The position numbers were made by a program, and so were the translations under genes. Below the pieces are notes generated by a model. The model ran no database searches, was not told where the DNA came from, and saw nothing but the letters and a program-made list of their open reading frames with translations. DNA of 62,304 nucleotides, from NCBI GenBank assembly GCA_026987115.1, contig JALSNF010000006.1, positions 1 to 62,304 on the forward strand, read 5' to 3'. Of this stretch, positions 46,008 through 55,441 are shown in pieces; the first letter of the stretch is position 1; the number at the start of each line of letters is the position of its first letter. This DNA comes from Desulfurobacteriaceae bacterium (lineage in GTDB: Bacteria > Aquificota > Aquificia > Desulfurobacteriales > Desulfurobacteriaceae).

Positions 46008-47137
46008 TACTCCTCTAGCTCTTCTAACTCTTCTAACTTCCTAAAGTCGCTTTCCTTAATTATGTCAATTCCTACAACCTGCCCCGCTTGAGCGGCAAGT
46101 TTAGAGGCAAGCCTTGCGTTTACTCCCCTCTTCCCTATTGCCAAAGAGAGTTCCTCGTCAGGAACAACCACTTCAACCCTTAACTCTCCGTTTTCGTCCT
46201 CATAACTTTCTGCCTGAATCACCTTTGCAGGAGAGAGAGCTTCAGCTACAAGCTCTGCTACGTCGTCGTGCCACTTTATAATCTCTATCTTCTCCCCTGA
46301 AAGTTCCCTTGATATGGGTAAAATCCTACTACCTTTAACTCCTATACAGGCTCCTACTGGGTCAACGAAACTCTCCTTTGCGTCAACTGCAACTTTTGCC
46401 CTTACTCCCGGCTCCCTTGCTACTGCTTTTATCTCAACGAGGCCTTCTGCAACTTCCGGTATCTCTATCTCCATAAGCCTTTTTAAGAACTTGGGATGGG
46501 TCCTTGACAGGATAACGTAGGGAGGGGGATAGTCTTCAACCCGTGAAGGCTTTTTCCTGTTGTACTTTTTGTAGTCAAAAACTACATCGTATATGTATGC
46601 CCTAACTCTATCTCCTATCCTATATCTCTCTTTGGGTATCTGCTCCTCTTTAGGTAAAATTCCTACAACCCTTCCAAGGTCAACTACTATGTCTCCGTTT
46701 CTCCTTATCTCTTTAACGGTTCCCGATATAACGTCTCCCTCCTTCTCTTTAAAGTAGTCGTAGAGGGCCCTTCTTTCTGCTTCCGTTATCTTCTCGTGGA
46801 TTACCTGAGCTGCAGCCTTTGCCGCAATTCTTCCAAGTTCCTCAGTCTTTATCTCAACTAAAACTTTATCTCCCAAGTTAACGCTTTCTCCAAAGAGCTC
46901 CCTTGCCTCTTTAAGTGATATCTCAGTATTTGGGTCTTTTACCTCTTCAACTACCGTCTTTTCTTGGTATATTCCAAAGTCCTTTCCGTCCTCGTTTATC
47001 TTAACAACCAAGTTTCCCTTATATCCTGCCTTCTTTGCTGCGTTTATGATTCCCTCTTTAACCGCCTTTATTACGTCTTCTTTTGATATGCCCTTTTCCC
47101 TGCAAAGGAGCTCTATGGTTTTACCTAAGCTTTCCAT
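46007..47137 (-). CDS. nusA: transcription elongation factor NusA
   Basis: 376 residues. It has the N-terminal RNA polymerase-binding domain (about 1-130), the S1 domain (GDVISGTVKEIRRNGDIVVDLG) and two KH domains (VAREPGVRAKVAVDA, AIGKRGVNARLASKLA). It is shorter than the E. coli protein because it lacks the acidic repeat tail, as in many bacteria. NusA controls pausing, termination and antitermination. It follows rimP by 11 bases and overlaps ylxR. In other bacteria NusA represses its own operon, which may be relevant to the hairpin before rimP. Confidence 0.97.
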   Translation of the reverse strand: MESLGKTIELLCREKGISKEDVIKAVKEGIINAAKKAGYKGNLVVKINEDGKDFGIYQEKTVVEEVKDPNTEISLKEARELFGESVNLGDKVLVEIKTEELGRIAAKAAAQVIHEKITEAERRALYDYFKEKEGDVISGTVKEIRRNGDIVVDLGRVVGILPKEEQIPKERYRIGDRVRAYIYDVVFDYKKYNRKKPSRVEDYPPPYVILSRTHPKFLKRLMEIEIPEVAEGLVEIKAVAREPGVRAKVAVDAKESFVDPVGACIGVKGSRILPISRELSGEKIEIIKWHDDVAELVAEALSPAKVIQAESYEDENGELRVEVVVPDEELSLAIGKRGVNARLASKLAAQAGQVVGIDIIKESDFRKLEELEELEE

Positions 47138-47148
47138 TTAAATTCCTC

Positions 47149-47634
47149 CTACTCTTTACTAAAAAGGGAGTCTATATCTACCCTTGCACTTTTAATCTTC
47201 TCGTAGGGAATTTCTACCTCTGCGTTCCTTGAGACATCGTGAATAACGACTCCTTCTTTGCTTGTTGAGATAACCTCTCCTTTAAAGTTCCTCTGGTTGT
47301 CAAGGGGCTCGGTGGTTTTTACCTTAACTACTATTCCCTTGTGTTTCTCAAAGTCCTTCTGTCCCTTTAATGGCCTGTCTAATCCCGGAGAGGAGACCTC
47401 AAGGTTATAGGAGTGGGGGATTATGTCCTCAACGTCTAAAAGGGTTCCTATCCTTTCACTAATCCACTGACAGTCAGAAATCGTTATTCCCCCTTGGGGT
47501 CTATCGGCGTATATCCTTAAAACCCATCCTATTGGTTCCCTTACAAACTCTATGTCAACTAGCTCAAAACCTCCCTCTTCAAGGATAGGCAGTAGGAGCT
47601 CCCTTACCCTCTCAACTATCTCTCTCTCTTCCAT
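47149..47634 (-). CDS. rimP: ribosome maturation factor RimP
   Basis: 161-residue factor needed for 30S assembly. The N-terminal domain has LEEGGFELVDIEFVREP and the VSSPGLDRPL motif; the C-terminal SH3-like domain follows. Length is normal. ATG at 47634 lies 32 bases after the stem of a terminator-like hairpin. It leads the classical rimP-nusA-ylxR operon, which here runs leftward. Confidence 0.95.
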   Translation of the reverse strand: MEEREIVERVRELLLPILEEGGFELVDIEFVREPIGWVLRIYADRPQGGITISDCQWISERIGTLLDVEDIIPHSYNLEVSSPGLDRPLKGQKDFEKHKGIVVKVKTTEPLDNQRNFKGEVISTSKEGVVIHDVSRNAEVEIPYEKIKSARVDIDSLFSKE

Positions 47635-47654
47635 ACTTACCTCAAAACTGGGGT

Positions 47655-47686
47655 TAAATAAAAAGGAGCGGTTCCGAAGAACCGCT
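47655..47686 (-). terminator. rho-independent terminator or attenuator before rimP
   Basis: On the minus strand: AGCGGTTC, loop TTCG, GAACCGCT, then CCTTTTTATTTAA. The stem is 8 bp with a stable TTCG tetraloop and a clear T tract, so it is a strong intrinsic terminator. It may end the lipoprotein transcript (stop at 47778), or act in the rimP-nusA leader. Confidence 0.85.
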
Positions 47687-47777
47687 CTAATGGTAAAGTA
47701 TGAGTGCGATGAACACAGACAGCTTCTAACCGCCGTTTCTAAATTTAATTCCAGCTGTAAGAGATAGCAAATGCTCC

Positions 47778-48245
47778 TTAAACACCTAACTTAACCAAAA
47801 GTTTCCCCTTCTCAATTTTTATTCCTTTAATAAGCTTGGCCTTTGTCCCTTCAAATTTATACACTGGAACTTTCCCAATAAGTTTTAATGCTTGAGAAAC
47901 TATGCTCGCTTCTTTTCCTTTAAGGTTTAGTGGCAGGAAGTCTGTCAAGTAAACAGTAGCGGTTTTAGGGTCATACACAACTTTGGTTTTCGCTTGAACC
48001 TTCCCTTTTTTCTCCCCTAGAAAGGGAATAGAGACCTTATAGTCAAACTTAACTTCTGCTTGGTCATTTCCCAACAACTTAACTTGGGGGTTTAAGAGCT
48101 CAACTTTAGTAAAAGAGTATTTCTTCTCCATAGGAAAGGACTTACTCAAATTTTGGTTAACCTTAGTCTCTGGGATGGTCATCGTGTAGGTGCAGGAAAA
48201 GAGAAAAGGCAAAAATAGTAATAGGAATAGAGATAGTTTCTTCAT
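47778..48245 (-). CDS. DUF1439-like lipoprotein
   Basis: 155 residues from ATG at 48245, which has AGGAGGGG upstream; a longer start ten codons before it lacks one. The lipobox LFSC (Cys at 18) predicts a membrane-anchored lipoprotein. The mature part is beta-rich with VEFDYKVSIPFLG-type blocks (FDYKVSIPFLGEKKGKV) and resembles YceB/DUF1439 or water-stress fold lipoproteins. The function is unknown. It is divergent from the porin gene across about 80 bases and ends before a 92-base untranslated tail and terminator. Confidence 0.65.
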   Translation of the reverse strand: MKKLSLFLLLFLPFLFSCTYTMTIPETKVNQNLSKSFPMEKKYSFTKVELLNPQVKLLGNDQAEVKFDYKVSIPFLGEKKGKVQAKTKVVYDPKTATVYLTDFLPLNLKGKEASIVSQALKLIGKVPVYKFEGTKAKLIKGIKIEKGKLLVKLGV

Positions 48246-48326
48246 TTTCCCCTCCTTTTTAACATTTTTTAACACTCTTAATGCTAATTTAACTCTAACA
48301 AATTTGCTTGAAGCGAGGGAGGAAAG

Positions 48327-49484
48327 ATGAGGAAGTTTCTAACGGCCCTTTTAGTAGCGGGAGTTGTTGGAGCTCTACCTGTAAAGCCTGCAAGCTCTGC
48401 AACTATCTTAATTAACGGAACTCCTGTTAGCAAGCTCTACGTTGACCAAGAAGGAAGACTTTACCTTACTCCCGGACCAGGAAGGAAACCTGTTGAGATT
48501 GAAGTTCCTTCACAAGGTCAAGGAGGCGGCGTTCCCCTGGTTTCTAAAGATAAGAAAATAAAGATAGGCGGAGTAGCCTACATTCACTACGACGTTGACC
48601 TAGGAAAACCTACTCACAAGAACGCTTTTAAGTTAACGAGAGATTACGTGGAGCTTAGAGGATACTTTAACGACAAAGACTACTTTAGGACAACCTTTGA
48701 CGTTAAGCAGTCTAATAGTGTTGACGGAGGCTCTTACGTTTTCAGGGCTAAATACGCTTACGTTTACTTCCACAACGTTCTCCCTTACACGGGAGTTGAA
48801 GTTGGTCTTGCCCACAGGCCTTGGATAGACTGGGAAGAGCACCACGGCTGGCTCCACAGGGACGTTGAAGAAACCTTAATAGAGAACAAAAAAGGAGCTC
48901 ACCTAATAAACTCAGCTGACCTTGGAGCCGACTTTAAAGGTAAGTACGGAATAGCTTCCTGGGAATTTGGAATCTTTAACGGAGAAGGCTACCACGGAGA
49001 GGAAAGTAGCGAGCATTTTGGAAAGTCTATTGAAGCAAGACTCTCTTTAAACCTCTTTGACGGCTTTACCCTCTCTGGCCACACTGCCCATAACTTTGAC
49101 TACAAAGGCCAGAATATGGACAGGCACATTTATCAAGTTCACGCAGTTTACAACAACCCTTACGTTCTCCTTGCAGCTCAGTATATTTGGGATAAAGACG
49201 ACTACTACAACAGCGACGACAAGAACCAGCACGGCTACTCTGTTAACGGAGACCTTAAACTTAAGCCCTTTACTGGCTATCCTCTCGGCATCTTCGGAAG
49301 GTACGATAAGTGGGATACTGATAACGGAGGGGACGACACAAAGAAACACTTTGTTTACGGCGTTTTCTACAACCTAAACAGCCACGTTAGGTTTACCTTA
49401 GCTCAAGATAAGCTTATAGCTGGAACCAACTCTGGCAGCTCAGATTCAAACACCCTTATGAGCGTTCTTCAGGTGAAGTGGTAG
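48327..49484 (+). CDS. outer-membrane porin, phosphate-selective OprO/OprP-like
   Basis: 385 residues. The signal peptide (about 1-25, ending SSA) is followed by a short periplasmic segment (KLYVDQEGRLYLTPG) and then alternating beta strands ending in LQVKW, with Trp as the last residue in place of Phe. KIGGVAYIHYDVDL and the ELRGYFNDKDYFRTTFDV blocks fit the phosphate-selective porin family. It is followed by two pstS genes, which supports a phosphate role; this remains inference. It ends in a terminator. GAGCTC occurs only twice in the gene, at its 5' half. Confidence 0.75.
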   Translation: MRKFLTALLVAGVVGALPVKPASSATILINGTPVSKLYVDQEGRLYLTPGPGRKPVEIEVPSQGQGGGVPLVSKDKKIKIGGVAYIHYDVDLGKPTHKNAFKLTRDYVELRGYFNDKDYFRTTFDVKQSNSVDGGSYVFRAKYAYVYFHNVLPYTGVEVGLAHRPWIDWEEHHGWLHRDVEETLIENKKGAHLINSADLGADFKGKYGIASWEFGIFNGEGYHGEESSEHFGKSIEARLSLNLFDGFTLSGHTAHNFDYKGQNMDRHIYQVHAVYNNPYVLLAAQYIWDKDDYYNSDDKNQHGYSVNGDLKLKPFTGYPLGIFGRYDKWDTDNGGDDTKKHFVYGVFYNLNSHVRFTLAQDKLIAGTNSGSSDSNTLMSVLQVKW

Positions 49485-49487
49485 TTT

Positions 49488-49511
49488 AAAGGGGCCTCCC
49501 CGCCCCTTTTT
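49488..49511 (+). terminator. rho-independent terminator after the porin
   Basis: AAAGGGGC, loop CTCCCC, GCCCCTTT, with the T run at 49507-49511. The strong GC stem is directly after the stop. Confidence 0.85.
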
Positions 49512-49541
49512 AAAAAGTATTTTCCTTAAAGGGAGGTAGAA

Positions 49542-50585
49542 ATGGTTAAAGTTAACAGAAGAGGAGCCCTTGCTGTTTTAGCAGGTTTAACCCTTGGCGT
49601 AGTTTCAGGCATAACCCCTTCATTTGCAGGAAGCGAAACTCTAAACGGAGCTGGCGCTACTTTCCCTTATCCGGTTTACGTTAGCTGGGCTAAGGAGTAC
49701 GAGAAGGCAACCGGTGTAAAGGTAAATTACCAGGGTATAGGTTCTGGAGGGGGTATAAGGCAGATTACTGCAAGAGTTGTTGACTTTGGGGGCTCAGATA
49801 AGATGCTCTCTCCTGTTGAGCTTGAAAAGAGAAGACTTTACCAGTTCCCGGCTGTAATAGGTAGCATAGTTGTAGTTTACAACCTCCCCGGCGTAGGAGA
49901 TGGAGAGCTTCGCCTTTCAAACAAAGCAGTAGGCAAGATATTTTTGGGTAAAATAAAGTACTGGGATGACCCTTTAATTAAGAAAGATAACCCTAACTTA
50001 AAGCTCCCTCACATGAGAATAACAGTTATTCACAGGGCCGAAGGTTCAGGTACTACTTGGAACTTTACTTATTGGCTTAGCCACGTATGTCCAGGGTGGA
50101 AGGAAAAGGTCGGTTACGGTAAGGTAGTTAACTGGCCTACCGGGATTGGAGCAAAAGGCAACGCCGGAGTTGCAGGGTACGTCAGAAGATTTCCGGGGGC
50201 AATCGGGTATGTTGAATATGCCTACAAGCTTCAAAATAACTTAAAGGCTGCTCAGCTTCAAACAACCGAAGGGAACTTTATAAAGCCTACGGAAGAGAGT
50301 TTTAAGTCTGCTGCCTCCCACGCAAATATGTATTGGGAGTGCCATTTCTACAGTAGGGGGAACATACTTCTTGCACCTGGGAAGACAAGCTGGCCTTTAA
50401 CTGTTGCTACGATGATTCTTCTTCCTAAAGAAAAGGTAGAGAAGAACAAAGAGGTAGTGAAGTTCTTTAACTGGGCTTTTGAGAATGGAGACCAAATAGC
50501 TAGCAAGCTAGGTTATGTTCCTCTTCCTAAAAGCTTAAAGGATACGATAAGAATGTACTGGGAAAAAGTGGTCTTTTCAAAATAA
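49542..50585 (+). CDS. pstS: phosphate ABC transporter substrate-binding protein, copy 1
   Basis: 347-residue periplasmic phosphate binder with a cleavable signal peptide (GITPSFAG). The phosphate site segments are visible: GAGATFPYPVY, GIGSGGGIRQ, VDFGGSDKMLSP and HRAEGSGTTWNF. The ATG follows GGGAGGTAG. It is strongly similar to the copy at 50661 along its whole length (about three quarters identical by eye). No pstC, pstA, pstB or phoU follow; uvrA comes next, so the membrane transporter must be elsewhere. It lies between two terminators, so it can be expressed alone. Confidence 0.93.
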   Translation: MVKVNRRGALAVLAGLTLGVVSGITPSFAGSETLNGAGATFPYPVYVSWAKEYEKATGVKVNYQGIGSGGGIRQITARVVDFGGSDKMLSPVELEKRRLYQFPAVIGSIVVVYNLPGVGDGELRLSNKAVGKIFLGKIKYWDDPLIKKDNPNLKLPHMRITVIHRAEGSGTTWNFTYWLSHVCPGWKEKVGYGKVVNWPTGIGAKGNAGVAGYVRRFPGAIGYVEYAYKLQNNLKAAQLQTTEGNFIKPTEESFKSAASHANMYWECHFYSRGNILLAPGKTSWPLTVATMILLPKEKVEKNKEVVKFFNWAFENGDQIASKLGYVPLPKSLKDTIRMYWEKVVFSK

Positions 50586-50609
50586 ATTAATTAAAATCTC
50601 TTTTTAAGG

Positions 50610-50636
50610 AAGCCCCTTTTAAGGGGCTTTTTTTTA
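50610..50636 (+). terminator. rho-independent terminator between the two pstS genes
   Basis: AAGCCCCTT, loop TT, AAGGGGCTT, then eight or more T. Complete 9-bp palindrome. It would stop most transcripts of copy 1 before copy 2. Confidence 0.92.
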
Positions 50637-50660
50637 AATATATTTGGAGGAGGAAGTAAA

Positions 50661-51734
50661 ATGAAGGGAAGATTAAGGCTCTTTTCTCTTTTTGTTGTCT
50701 CATCTTTGGTGTTAAGCGGATGTTTTGAGAAGAAAAAAGAGGAAAAAGAGAAAGTTTCTAAGAGCGTAAGTTCACATAAAGCTTCAGTAGTAATTAACGG
50801 AGCCGGTGCTACTTTCCCTTACCCGGTTTACGTTAACTGGGCTAAAGAGTATTACAAGGCTACTGGAATTAAAGTTAACTACCAGGGTATAGGTTCTGGT
50901 GGAGGTATAAGGCAAGTAAGTCAAAGGGTTGTTGACTTTGGGGGCTCAGATAAGATGCTCTCTCCTCAAGAGCTTGACAAGAGGAGACTTTACCAGTTCC
51001 CTGCTATAATAGGTAGCATAGTTGTAGTTTACAACCTCCCCGGCGTAGGTGATGGGGAACTTCGCCTTTCAAACAAGACAGTCTGCGACATCTTTATGGG
51101 TAAAGTTAAGTACTGGGATAACCAAGAAGTTAAAACAGACAACCCCAGCTTGAAGCTTCCCCATCAGCCTATTACGGTTGTTCACAGGGCTGAAGGTTCA
51201 GGTACTACTTGGAACTTTACCTACTGGTTAAGCCAAGTGTGCCCAGAGTGGAAGGAGAAGGTAGGCTACGGAAAGGTAGTTAGCTGGCCTACCGGAATTG
51301 GAGCAAAAGGGAACGCCGGAGTTACAAATTACGTTAAGCAGACTCCCGGAGGAATTGGATACGTAGAGTACGCTTATAAGCTTCAAAATAACCTTACGGC
51401 TGCACAGCTTCAAAGTAAAGAGGGTGATTTCATTAAACCTACAGAAGAGACTTTTAAGGCTGCAGCTTCACACGCAAGCTGGAGCATGGATACCCACTTC
51501 TACCTTCCCGGGAACCTGATTCTTCAGCCAGGCAAGAACAGCTGGCCTTTAACTGCCGCAAGTATGATTCTCCTTCCAAGGGAGAAGAAGGAGAGGAACA
51601 AGCTCGTGATAAACTTCTTTGACTGGTCCTTTAGAAACGGAGACCAAATTGCGGCTAAGCTCGGCTATGTTCCCCTTCCTGAAAGCACTAAGGAGAAAAT
51701 AAGGGAATACTGGAAAGAAGTTGTCTTGAAGTAA
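50661..51734 (+). CDS. pstS: phosphate ABC transporter substrate-binding lipoprotein, copy 2
   Basis: 357 residues. LVLSGC at the N-terminus is a lipobox (Cys at 21), so this copy is lipid-anchored, unlike copy 1. A Lys/Glu/Ser-rich linker (about 23-45) precedes the PstS domain, which has the same ligand segments: GAGATFPYPVY, GGSDKMLSP and HRAEGSGTTWNF. Tandem duplication, then a change of signal type, is the simplest history. The pair may serve as a free and an anchored form. It ends at a terminator. Confidence 0.92.
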   Translation: MKGRLRLFSLFVVSSLVLSGCFEKKKEEKEKVSKSVSSHKASVVINGAGATFPYPVYVNWAKEYYKATGIKVNYQGIGSGGGIRQVSQRVVDFGGSDKMLSPQELDKRRLYQFPAIIGSIVVVYNLPGVGDGELRLSNKTVCDIFMGKVKYWDNQEVKTDNPSLKLPHQPITVVHRAEGSGTTWNFTYWLSQVCPEWKEKVGYGKVVSWPTGIGAKGNAGVTNYVKQTPGGIGYVEYAYKLQNNLTAAQLQSKEGDFIKPTEETFKAAASHASWSMDTHFYLPGNLILQPGKNSWPLTAASMILLPREKKERNKLVINFFDWSFRNGDQIAAKLGYVPLPESTKEKIREYWKEVVLK

Positions 51735-51767
51735 AACAAAACTTAAACTTTTAAGGTTCGGTTTACG

Positions 51768-51792
51768 GGGCTGCGTTTGCAGCCCTTTTTTT
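51768..51792 (+). terminator. rho-independent terminator after pstS copy 2
   Basis: GGGCTGC, loop GTTT, GCAGCCC, followed by seven T. The stem is a perfect 7-bp GC-rich hairpin. Confidence 0.93.
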
Positions 51793-51834
51793 ATTTTCTA
51801 TTTTATCTTTAAAACCAAACTTTAGATTAGGCAG

Positions 51835-54654
51835 ATGAAAGATAAAATCGTATTAAGAGGCGTTAGGGTTCACAACTTAAAGAACTTGGATTTGGACCTT
51901 CCAAAGAACAAGCTTATAGTAATAACAGGACCTTCCGGTTCTGGTAAGTCTTCACTGGCTTTTGACACCCTTTATGCAGAAGGGCAAAGAAGGTATGTAG
52001 AGAGCCTCTCAGCTTATGCCCGTCAGTTCCTACAGCTTATGGAAAAGCCGGACGTTGACCTTATAGAGGGACTCTCTCCTGCAATAGCTATTGACCAGAA
52101 GACCGTTTCAAGGAATCCCCGTTCAACGGTAGGAACTACAACAGAAATTCACGACTACTTGAGGCTTCTCTTTGCAAGGGTTGGAACTCCTTACTGTCCC
52201 AAGTGTAAGGTTCCCATAGAGCCTATGACCGTAGATGAGATAGTTGATAGGGTTTTAAAACTTGAGGGAAAGAGAATCTTGATAATTGCCCCTGTCGTCA
52301 GGGAGAGGAAGGGAGAGCATAGGGAGCTCCTAGAGAGGCTCGTTAAGCAGGGTTTTAGGCGTTTTAGGATAGACGGTAGAGACTACACGAGCGAAGAGGT
52401 TTTAAACTTAAACCTTGAGAGGAAGGTAAAGCACACTGTAGAGGTGGTGGTTGATAGGCTAAGGGTTTCATTAAAGGATAAAGGGAGGATTGCAGATTCT
52501 GTTGAAGTGGCGGTTAACCTTTCTGAAGGTCTTGTAGTTATTGCTGACTACGACACTAAGGAAGAGAAGACTTACTCAACCAAAGGTTCCTGTCCGATTT
52601 GCGGTTTCAGCTTCAAGGAAATCTCCCCTCGCCTCTTTTCCTTTAACAGCCCTTTAGGGGCTTGCCCAGAGTGTAGCGGTCTCGGTTTTAAAATGGCAGT
52701 TGACGAAAGCCTTTTAATAGACTTTGAAAAGCCGGTAATTGAAGCATTTGAGGTTTTAAAGTGGGCCAAGTTTGAATACCTTCAAGACCTTATAGAAACT
52801 GGCTGTAGGGAGCTTGGAATTTCTCCTCTTACCCCTTTAAAGGAGCTCTCAAAAGAAGAGCTTAACTTCCTCCTCTATTCCCCTAAAAGGTCAATTAGGG
52901 TTTTTAATACTGTTTCCTTTTACAGGGGAAATTACAGGCCTTACTACTACGAAGGGATTGTAAAGCACCTTGAGAGGAGGTATTCTGAAAGCGAGTCTGA
53001 GTGGGTTAAAGAGCTTTTAGAGCCCTACATGAAAGAGGTTGTCTGCCCCGAGTGTAAGGGGAAAAGGCTTAACAGGGAAGCTCTCTCTGTAAAAATTGGC
53101 GGGCTTTCAATTGCCGAAGTTGAGTCTATGAGCGTTAAAAAGTGTTATGAGTTTATAAGCTCCCTTTCCTTTAATGGACAGAAGGAGATAATTGCAAGGA
53201 GGATTTTAAAGGAGATAAAGAGCAGACTTGAGTTCCTCCTTAATGTAGGTTTAGACTACCTTACCCTTGACAGGAGAACATCTACCCTTTCTGGGGGAGA
53301 GTCTCAGAGGATAAGGTTGGCAACCCAAATAGGTTCAAGGCTTTCAGGGGTCCTTTACGTTCTTGACGAGCCCAGCATAGGGCTTCACCAGAGGGACAAT
53401 AGAAGGCTGATAAGGACGTTAAAAGAGCTCCGAGACCTTGGCAACACCGTCGTTGTGGTTGAGCACGACGTAGAGACGATAGAGAGTGCAGACTTTATAG
53501 TTGATATGGGACCGGGAGCCGGAGTTCACGGTGGGGAAGTGGTTGCAAAGGGAGCTCCAGAAGAAATTAAAGCTAATGAAAATTCCTTAACTGGTAAGTA
53601 CCTATCTGGAAAGCTAAAAATAGAAGTGCCCAAAAAAAGGAGAAAGCCAACTGGTAAGTGGTTAAGGATAGTAGGGGCTAAAGAAAACAACTTAAAAGAC
53701 ATTACGGTGGAAATTCCCTTAGGCCTGTTTGTGTGCATTACTGGAGTTTCCGGTTCTGGTAAGTCAACTCTCGTTAACGAGATAATCTATAAGGCCGTTT
53801 CAAGGGAGCTCTACAAAAGCAAGCTGGTTCCGGGAAGGCACGATAGGATAGAGGGGCTTGAAAACATTGACAAGGTAATAAGAGTTGACCAGTCTCCAAT
53901 AGGTAGAACGCCCCGCTCAAACCCTGCAACTTACGTTGACCTCTTTACTCCAATTAGGGAGCTCTTTGCGGCAACTCCTGAAGCAAGGGCAAGGGGATAC
54001 AAAAAGGGAAGGTTCTCTTTTAACGTTCCCGGAGGAAGGTGCGAAGCCTGCAAGGGAGACGGAGTTGTAAAAGTTGAGATGCACTTTTTGCCTGACATCT
54101 ACATAACTTGCGATGTGTGCAAAGGAAAGAGGTTTAACAAGGAGACTTTAGAGATAAGGTATAAGGGAAAGAACATATACGAAGTCCTTGAGATGACCGT
54201 TGAAGAGGCAATGGAATTCTTTAAAAACCACCCCAAGATATTTAACAAGCTAAAGACCCTTTACGATGTAGGCCTTGGCTACATAAAACTCGGTCAGCCT
54301 GCAACTACCCTCTCTGGAGGAGAGGCTCAAAGGGTTAAGCTGGCAAAGGAGCTCTCTAAAAGAGCAACTGGGAAAACCTTATACATACTTGACGAACCTA
54401 CAACTGGTCTTCACCTTCACGACATAAATAAGCTCATAGCCGTTTTACAGAGGCTCGTTGACAAGGGTAATACAGTTTTAGTAATAGAGCACAACCTTGA
54501 CCTTATAAAGTGTGCAGACTGGATAATAGACCTTGGTCCAGAGGGAGGGGAAAAAGGCGGAGAAGTTGTTGCCGTAGGTCCTCCTGAAGAGGTGGCTAAG
54601 ACAAACACTTGGACCGGAAAATTCTTAAAAGAAACCTTGAAATACGGGAGGTAA
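51835..54654 (+). CDS. uvrA: excinuclease ABC subunit A
   Basis: 939-residue damage-sensor ATPase of nucleotide excision repair. It has two ABC ATPase modules: Walker [14 protein letters not shown] and [13 protein letters not shown], with [12 protein letters not shown] and [12 protein letters not shown] signatures. Zinc-binding cysteines are visible at CPKC, CPICG, CPEC and CEACKGDG...CDVCKGKR. Length and order are normal. ATG is at 51835. A DsrE-like gene follows after two bases. Confidence 0.98.
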   Translation: MKDKIVLRGVRVHNLKNLDLDLPKNKLIVITGPSGSGKSSLAFDTLYAEGQRRYVESLSAYARQFLQLMEKPDVDLIEGLSPAIAIDQKTVSRNPRSTVGTTTEIHDYLRLLFARVGTPYCPKCKVPIEPMTVDEIVDRVLKLEGKRILIIAPVVRERKGEHRELLERLVKQGFRRFRIDGRDYTSEEVLNLNLERKVKHTVEVVVDRLRVSLKDKGRIADSVEVAVNLSEGLVVIADYDTKEEKTYSTKGSCPICGFSFKEISPRLFSFNSPLGACPECSGLGFKMAVDESLLIDFEKPVIEAFEVLKWAKFEYLQDLIETGCRELGISPLTPLKELSKEELNFLLYSPKRSIRVFNTVSFYRGNYRPYYYEGIVKHLERRYSESESEWVKELLEPYMKEVVCPECKGKRLNREALSVKIGGLSIAEVESMSVKKCYEFISSLSFNGQKEIIARRILKEIKSRLEFLLNVGLDYLTLDRRTSTLSGGESQRIRLATQIGSRLSGVLYVLDEPSIGLHQRDNRRLIRTLKELRDLGNTVVVVEHDVETIESADFIVDMGPGAGVHGGEVVAKGAPEEIKANENSLTGKYLSGKLKIEVPKKRRKPTGKWLRIVGAKENNLKDITVEIPLGLFVCITGVSGSGKSTLVNEIIYKAVSRELYKSKLVPGRHDRIEGLENIDKVIRVDQSPIGRTPRSNPATYVDLFTPIRELFAATPEARARGYKKGRFSFNVPGGRCEACKGDGVVKVEMHFLPDIYITCDVCKGKRFNKETLEIRYKGKNIYEVLEMTVEEAMEFFKNHPKIFNKLKTLYDVGLGYIKLGQPATTLSGGEAQRVKLAKELSKRATGKTLYILDEPTTGLHLHDINKLIAVLQRLVDKGNTVLVIEHNLDLIKCADWIIDLGPEGGEKGGEVVAVGPPEEVAKTNTWTGKFLKETLKYGR

Positions 54655-54656
54655 AG

Positions 54657-55013
54657 GTGAAAGTCTTGCTCGTTTTAAACAGGGAGCCTTACGACGGAAC
54701 AGACATTACTTGGAACGCCCTTCGTCTTGCCGGTAAGCTCTTAGAAAAGGGAGCAGTTGTAAGGATTTTCCTCATGAACGACGCAGTTGACCTTGCAAGG
54801 AACGAGACTGTAAAGCCTGAAAACTACGACCAAGACCTCGTTGCAATGCTAAAAGAGCTTATAGCTAAGGGAGTTCCCGTCAAGGTTTGCGGAACCTGTA
54901 TGGCTAGGTGTGGAATTCACAAAGGTAAGCCATACTTTGAAGGGGCACAAAAGGCTACGATGAACGACCTAACAGAGTGGATTTTAGACAGCGATAAGGT
55001 TTTAACATTTTAA
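54657..55013 (+). CDS. DsrE-family sulfur-carrier-like protein
   Basis: 118 residues from GTG at 54657 (MKVLLVLNREPYDG), preceded by GGGAGG and two bases after uvrA; a longer frame start inside uvrA lacks a ribosome-binding site. The DsrE fold is clear: TWNALRLAGKLLEKGA, LMNDAVDLARN and VCGTCMARCGI, where the family has CGTC(L/M)xxRG. This contains the conserved Cys of DsrE-type sulfurtransferases and an additional Cys. Likely role is sulfur-atom transfer or redox sensing. It is convergent with rhodanese and split-Soret genes, which are also sulfur or redox linked. Confidence 0.85.
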   Translation: MKVLLVLNREPYDGTDITWNALRLAGKLLEKGAVVRIFLMNDAVDLARNETVKPENYDQDLVAMLKELIAKGVPVKVCGTCMARCGIHKGKPYFEGAQKATMNDLTEWILDSDKVLTF

Positions 55014-55040
55014 GGGGAGAGAACTACCCCTCCCCTATTT
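55014..55040. terminator. hairpin between convergent DsrE and rhodanese genes
   Basis: GGGGAG, a loop of ten bases, CTCCCC, followed by TATTTT on the plus strand. The stem is short and the loop spans the rhodanese stop, so it may serve as a shared weak terminator. Confidence 0.4.
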
Positions 55041-55431
55041 TCTTAAACGTATCCCTTCCCGTTTTCTCTGAGAGTTTTGCTATTCCTCCCGAGAGTACCT
55101 GGACCTTCGGGAAACCGGCTAGAAGTAAACCTATAGCGGCGGCTATGGCTCTTTCTCCGGTGTGGCACAGAACTACTATGAGCCTGTCTTTTGGTAGCTT
55201 GTTTAGGTTTTCGGGGTAAAAGAGCTGATGAAGGGGAATAGAGACAGAGTTTGGAAGGTTTGAAGAAACAACTTTCCTTTCCGCTTCCGTTCTAATGTCA
55301 AGTAAAACAAATTCTGCGTTTTTTGAAATTAGCTCAAAAAGTCCCTCAGGTTCTAGCATACAGGGTTTGTTTGCTATGAACTCAGGGGTAAAGTTTGAAA
55401 AGAGACTGTTCAAGGCCTTTAATATTTCCAC
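55024..55431 (-). CDS. rhodanese-like sulfurtransferase
   Basis: 135-residue single-domain rhodanese. The substrate-loop Cys is in CHTGER (about 89-94), the usual position for the persulfide. FVLLDIRTEAERK and SIPLHQL match the N-terminal strand and loop. There is no signal peptide, so cytoplasmic. It is ten bases downstream of the split-Soret gene on the same strand and probably co-transcribed with it. It is the second sulfur-handling protein here along with the DsrE gene, to which it is convergent. Confidence 0.9.
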   Translation of the reverse strand: MEILKALNSLFSNFTPEFIANKPCMLEPEGLFELISKNAEFVLLDIRTEAERKVVSSNLPNSVSIPLHQLFYPENLNKLPKDRLIVVLCHTGERAIAAAIGLLLAGFPKVQVLSGGIAKLSEKTGRDTFKKIGEG

Positions 55432-55441
55432 TGGAAACCTC

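Noticed and set aside
47687-47777. A structured small RNA gene between the lipoprotein and rimP
   Set aside because: The complementary arms are weak and the stretch is adequately explained as a 3' tail ending in the terminator. I do not recognise a known RNA family. Kept only as part of the leader finding.
48327-51734. Repeated stretches in the two pstS genes as an insertion element or CRISPR
   Set aside because: The similarity runs through the whole coding length of both genes with normal PstS motifs; no terminal repeats, spacers or transposase.
54609-55013. DsrE-like start inside uvrA
   Set aside because: The first 16 residues are an out-of-frame reading of uvrA; GTG 54657 has GGGAGG at the right distance and matches the fold start.
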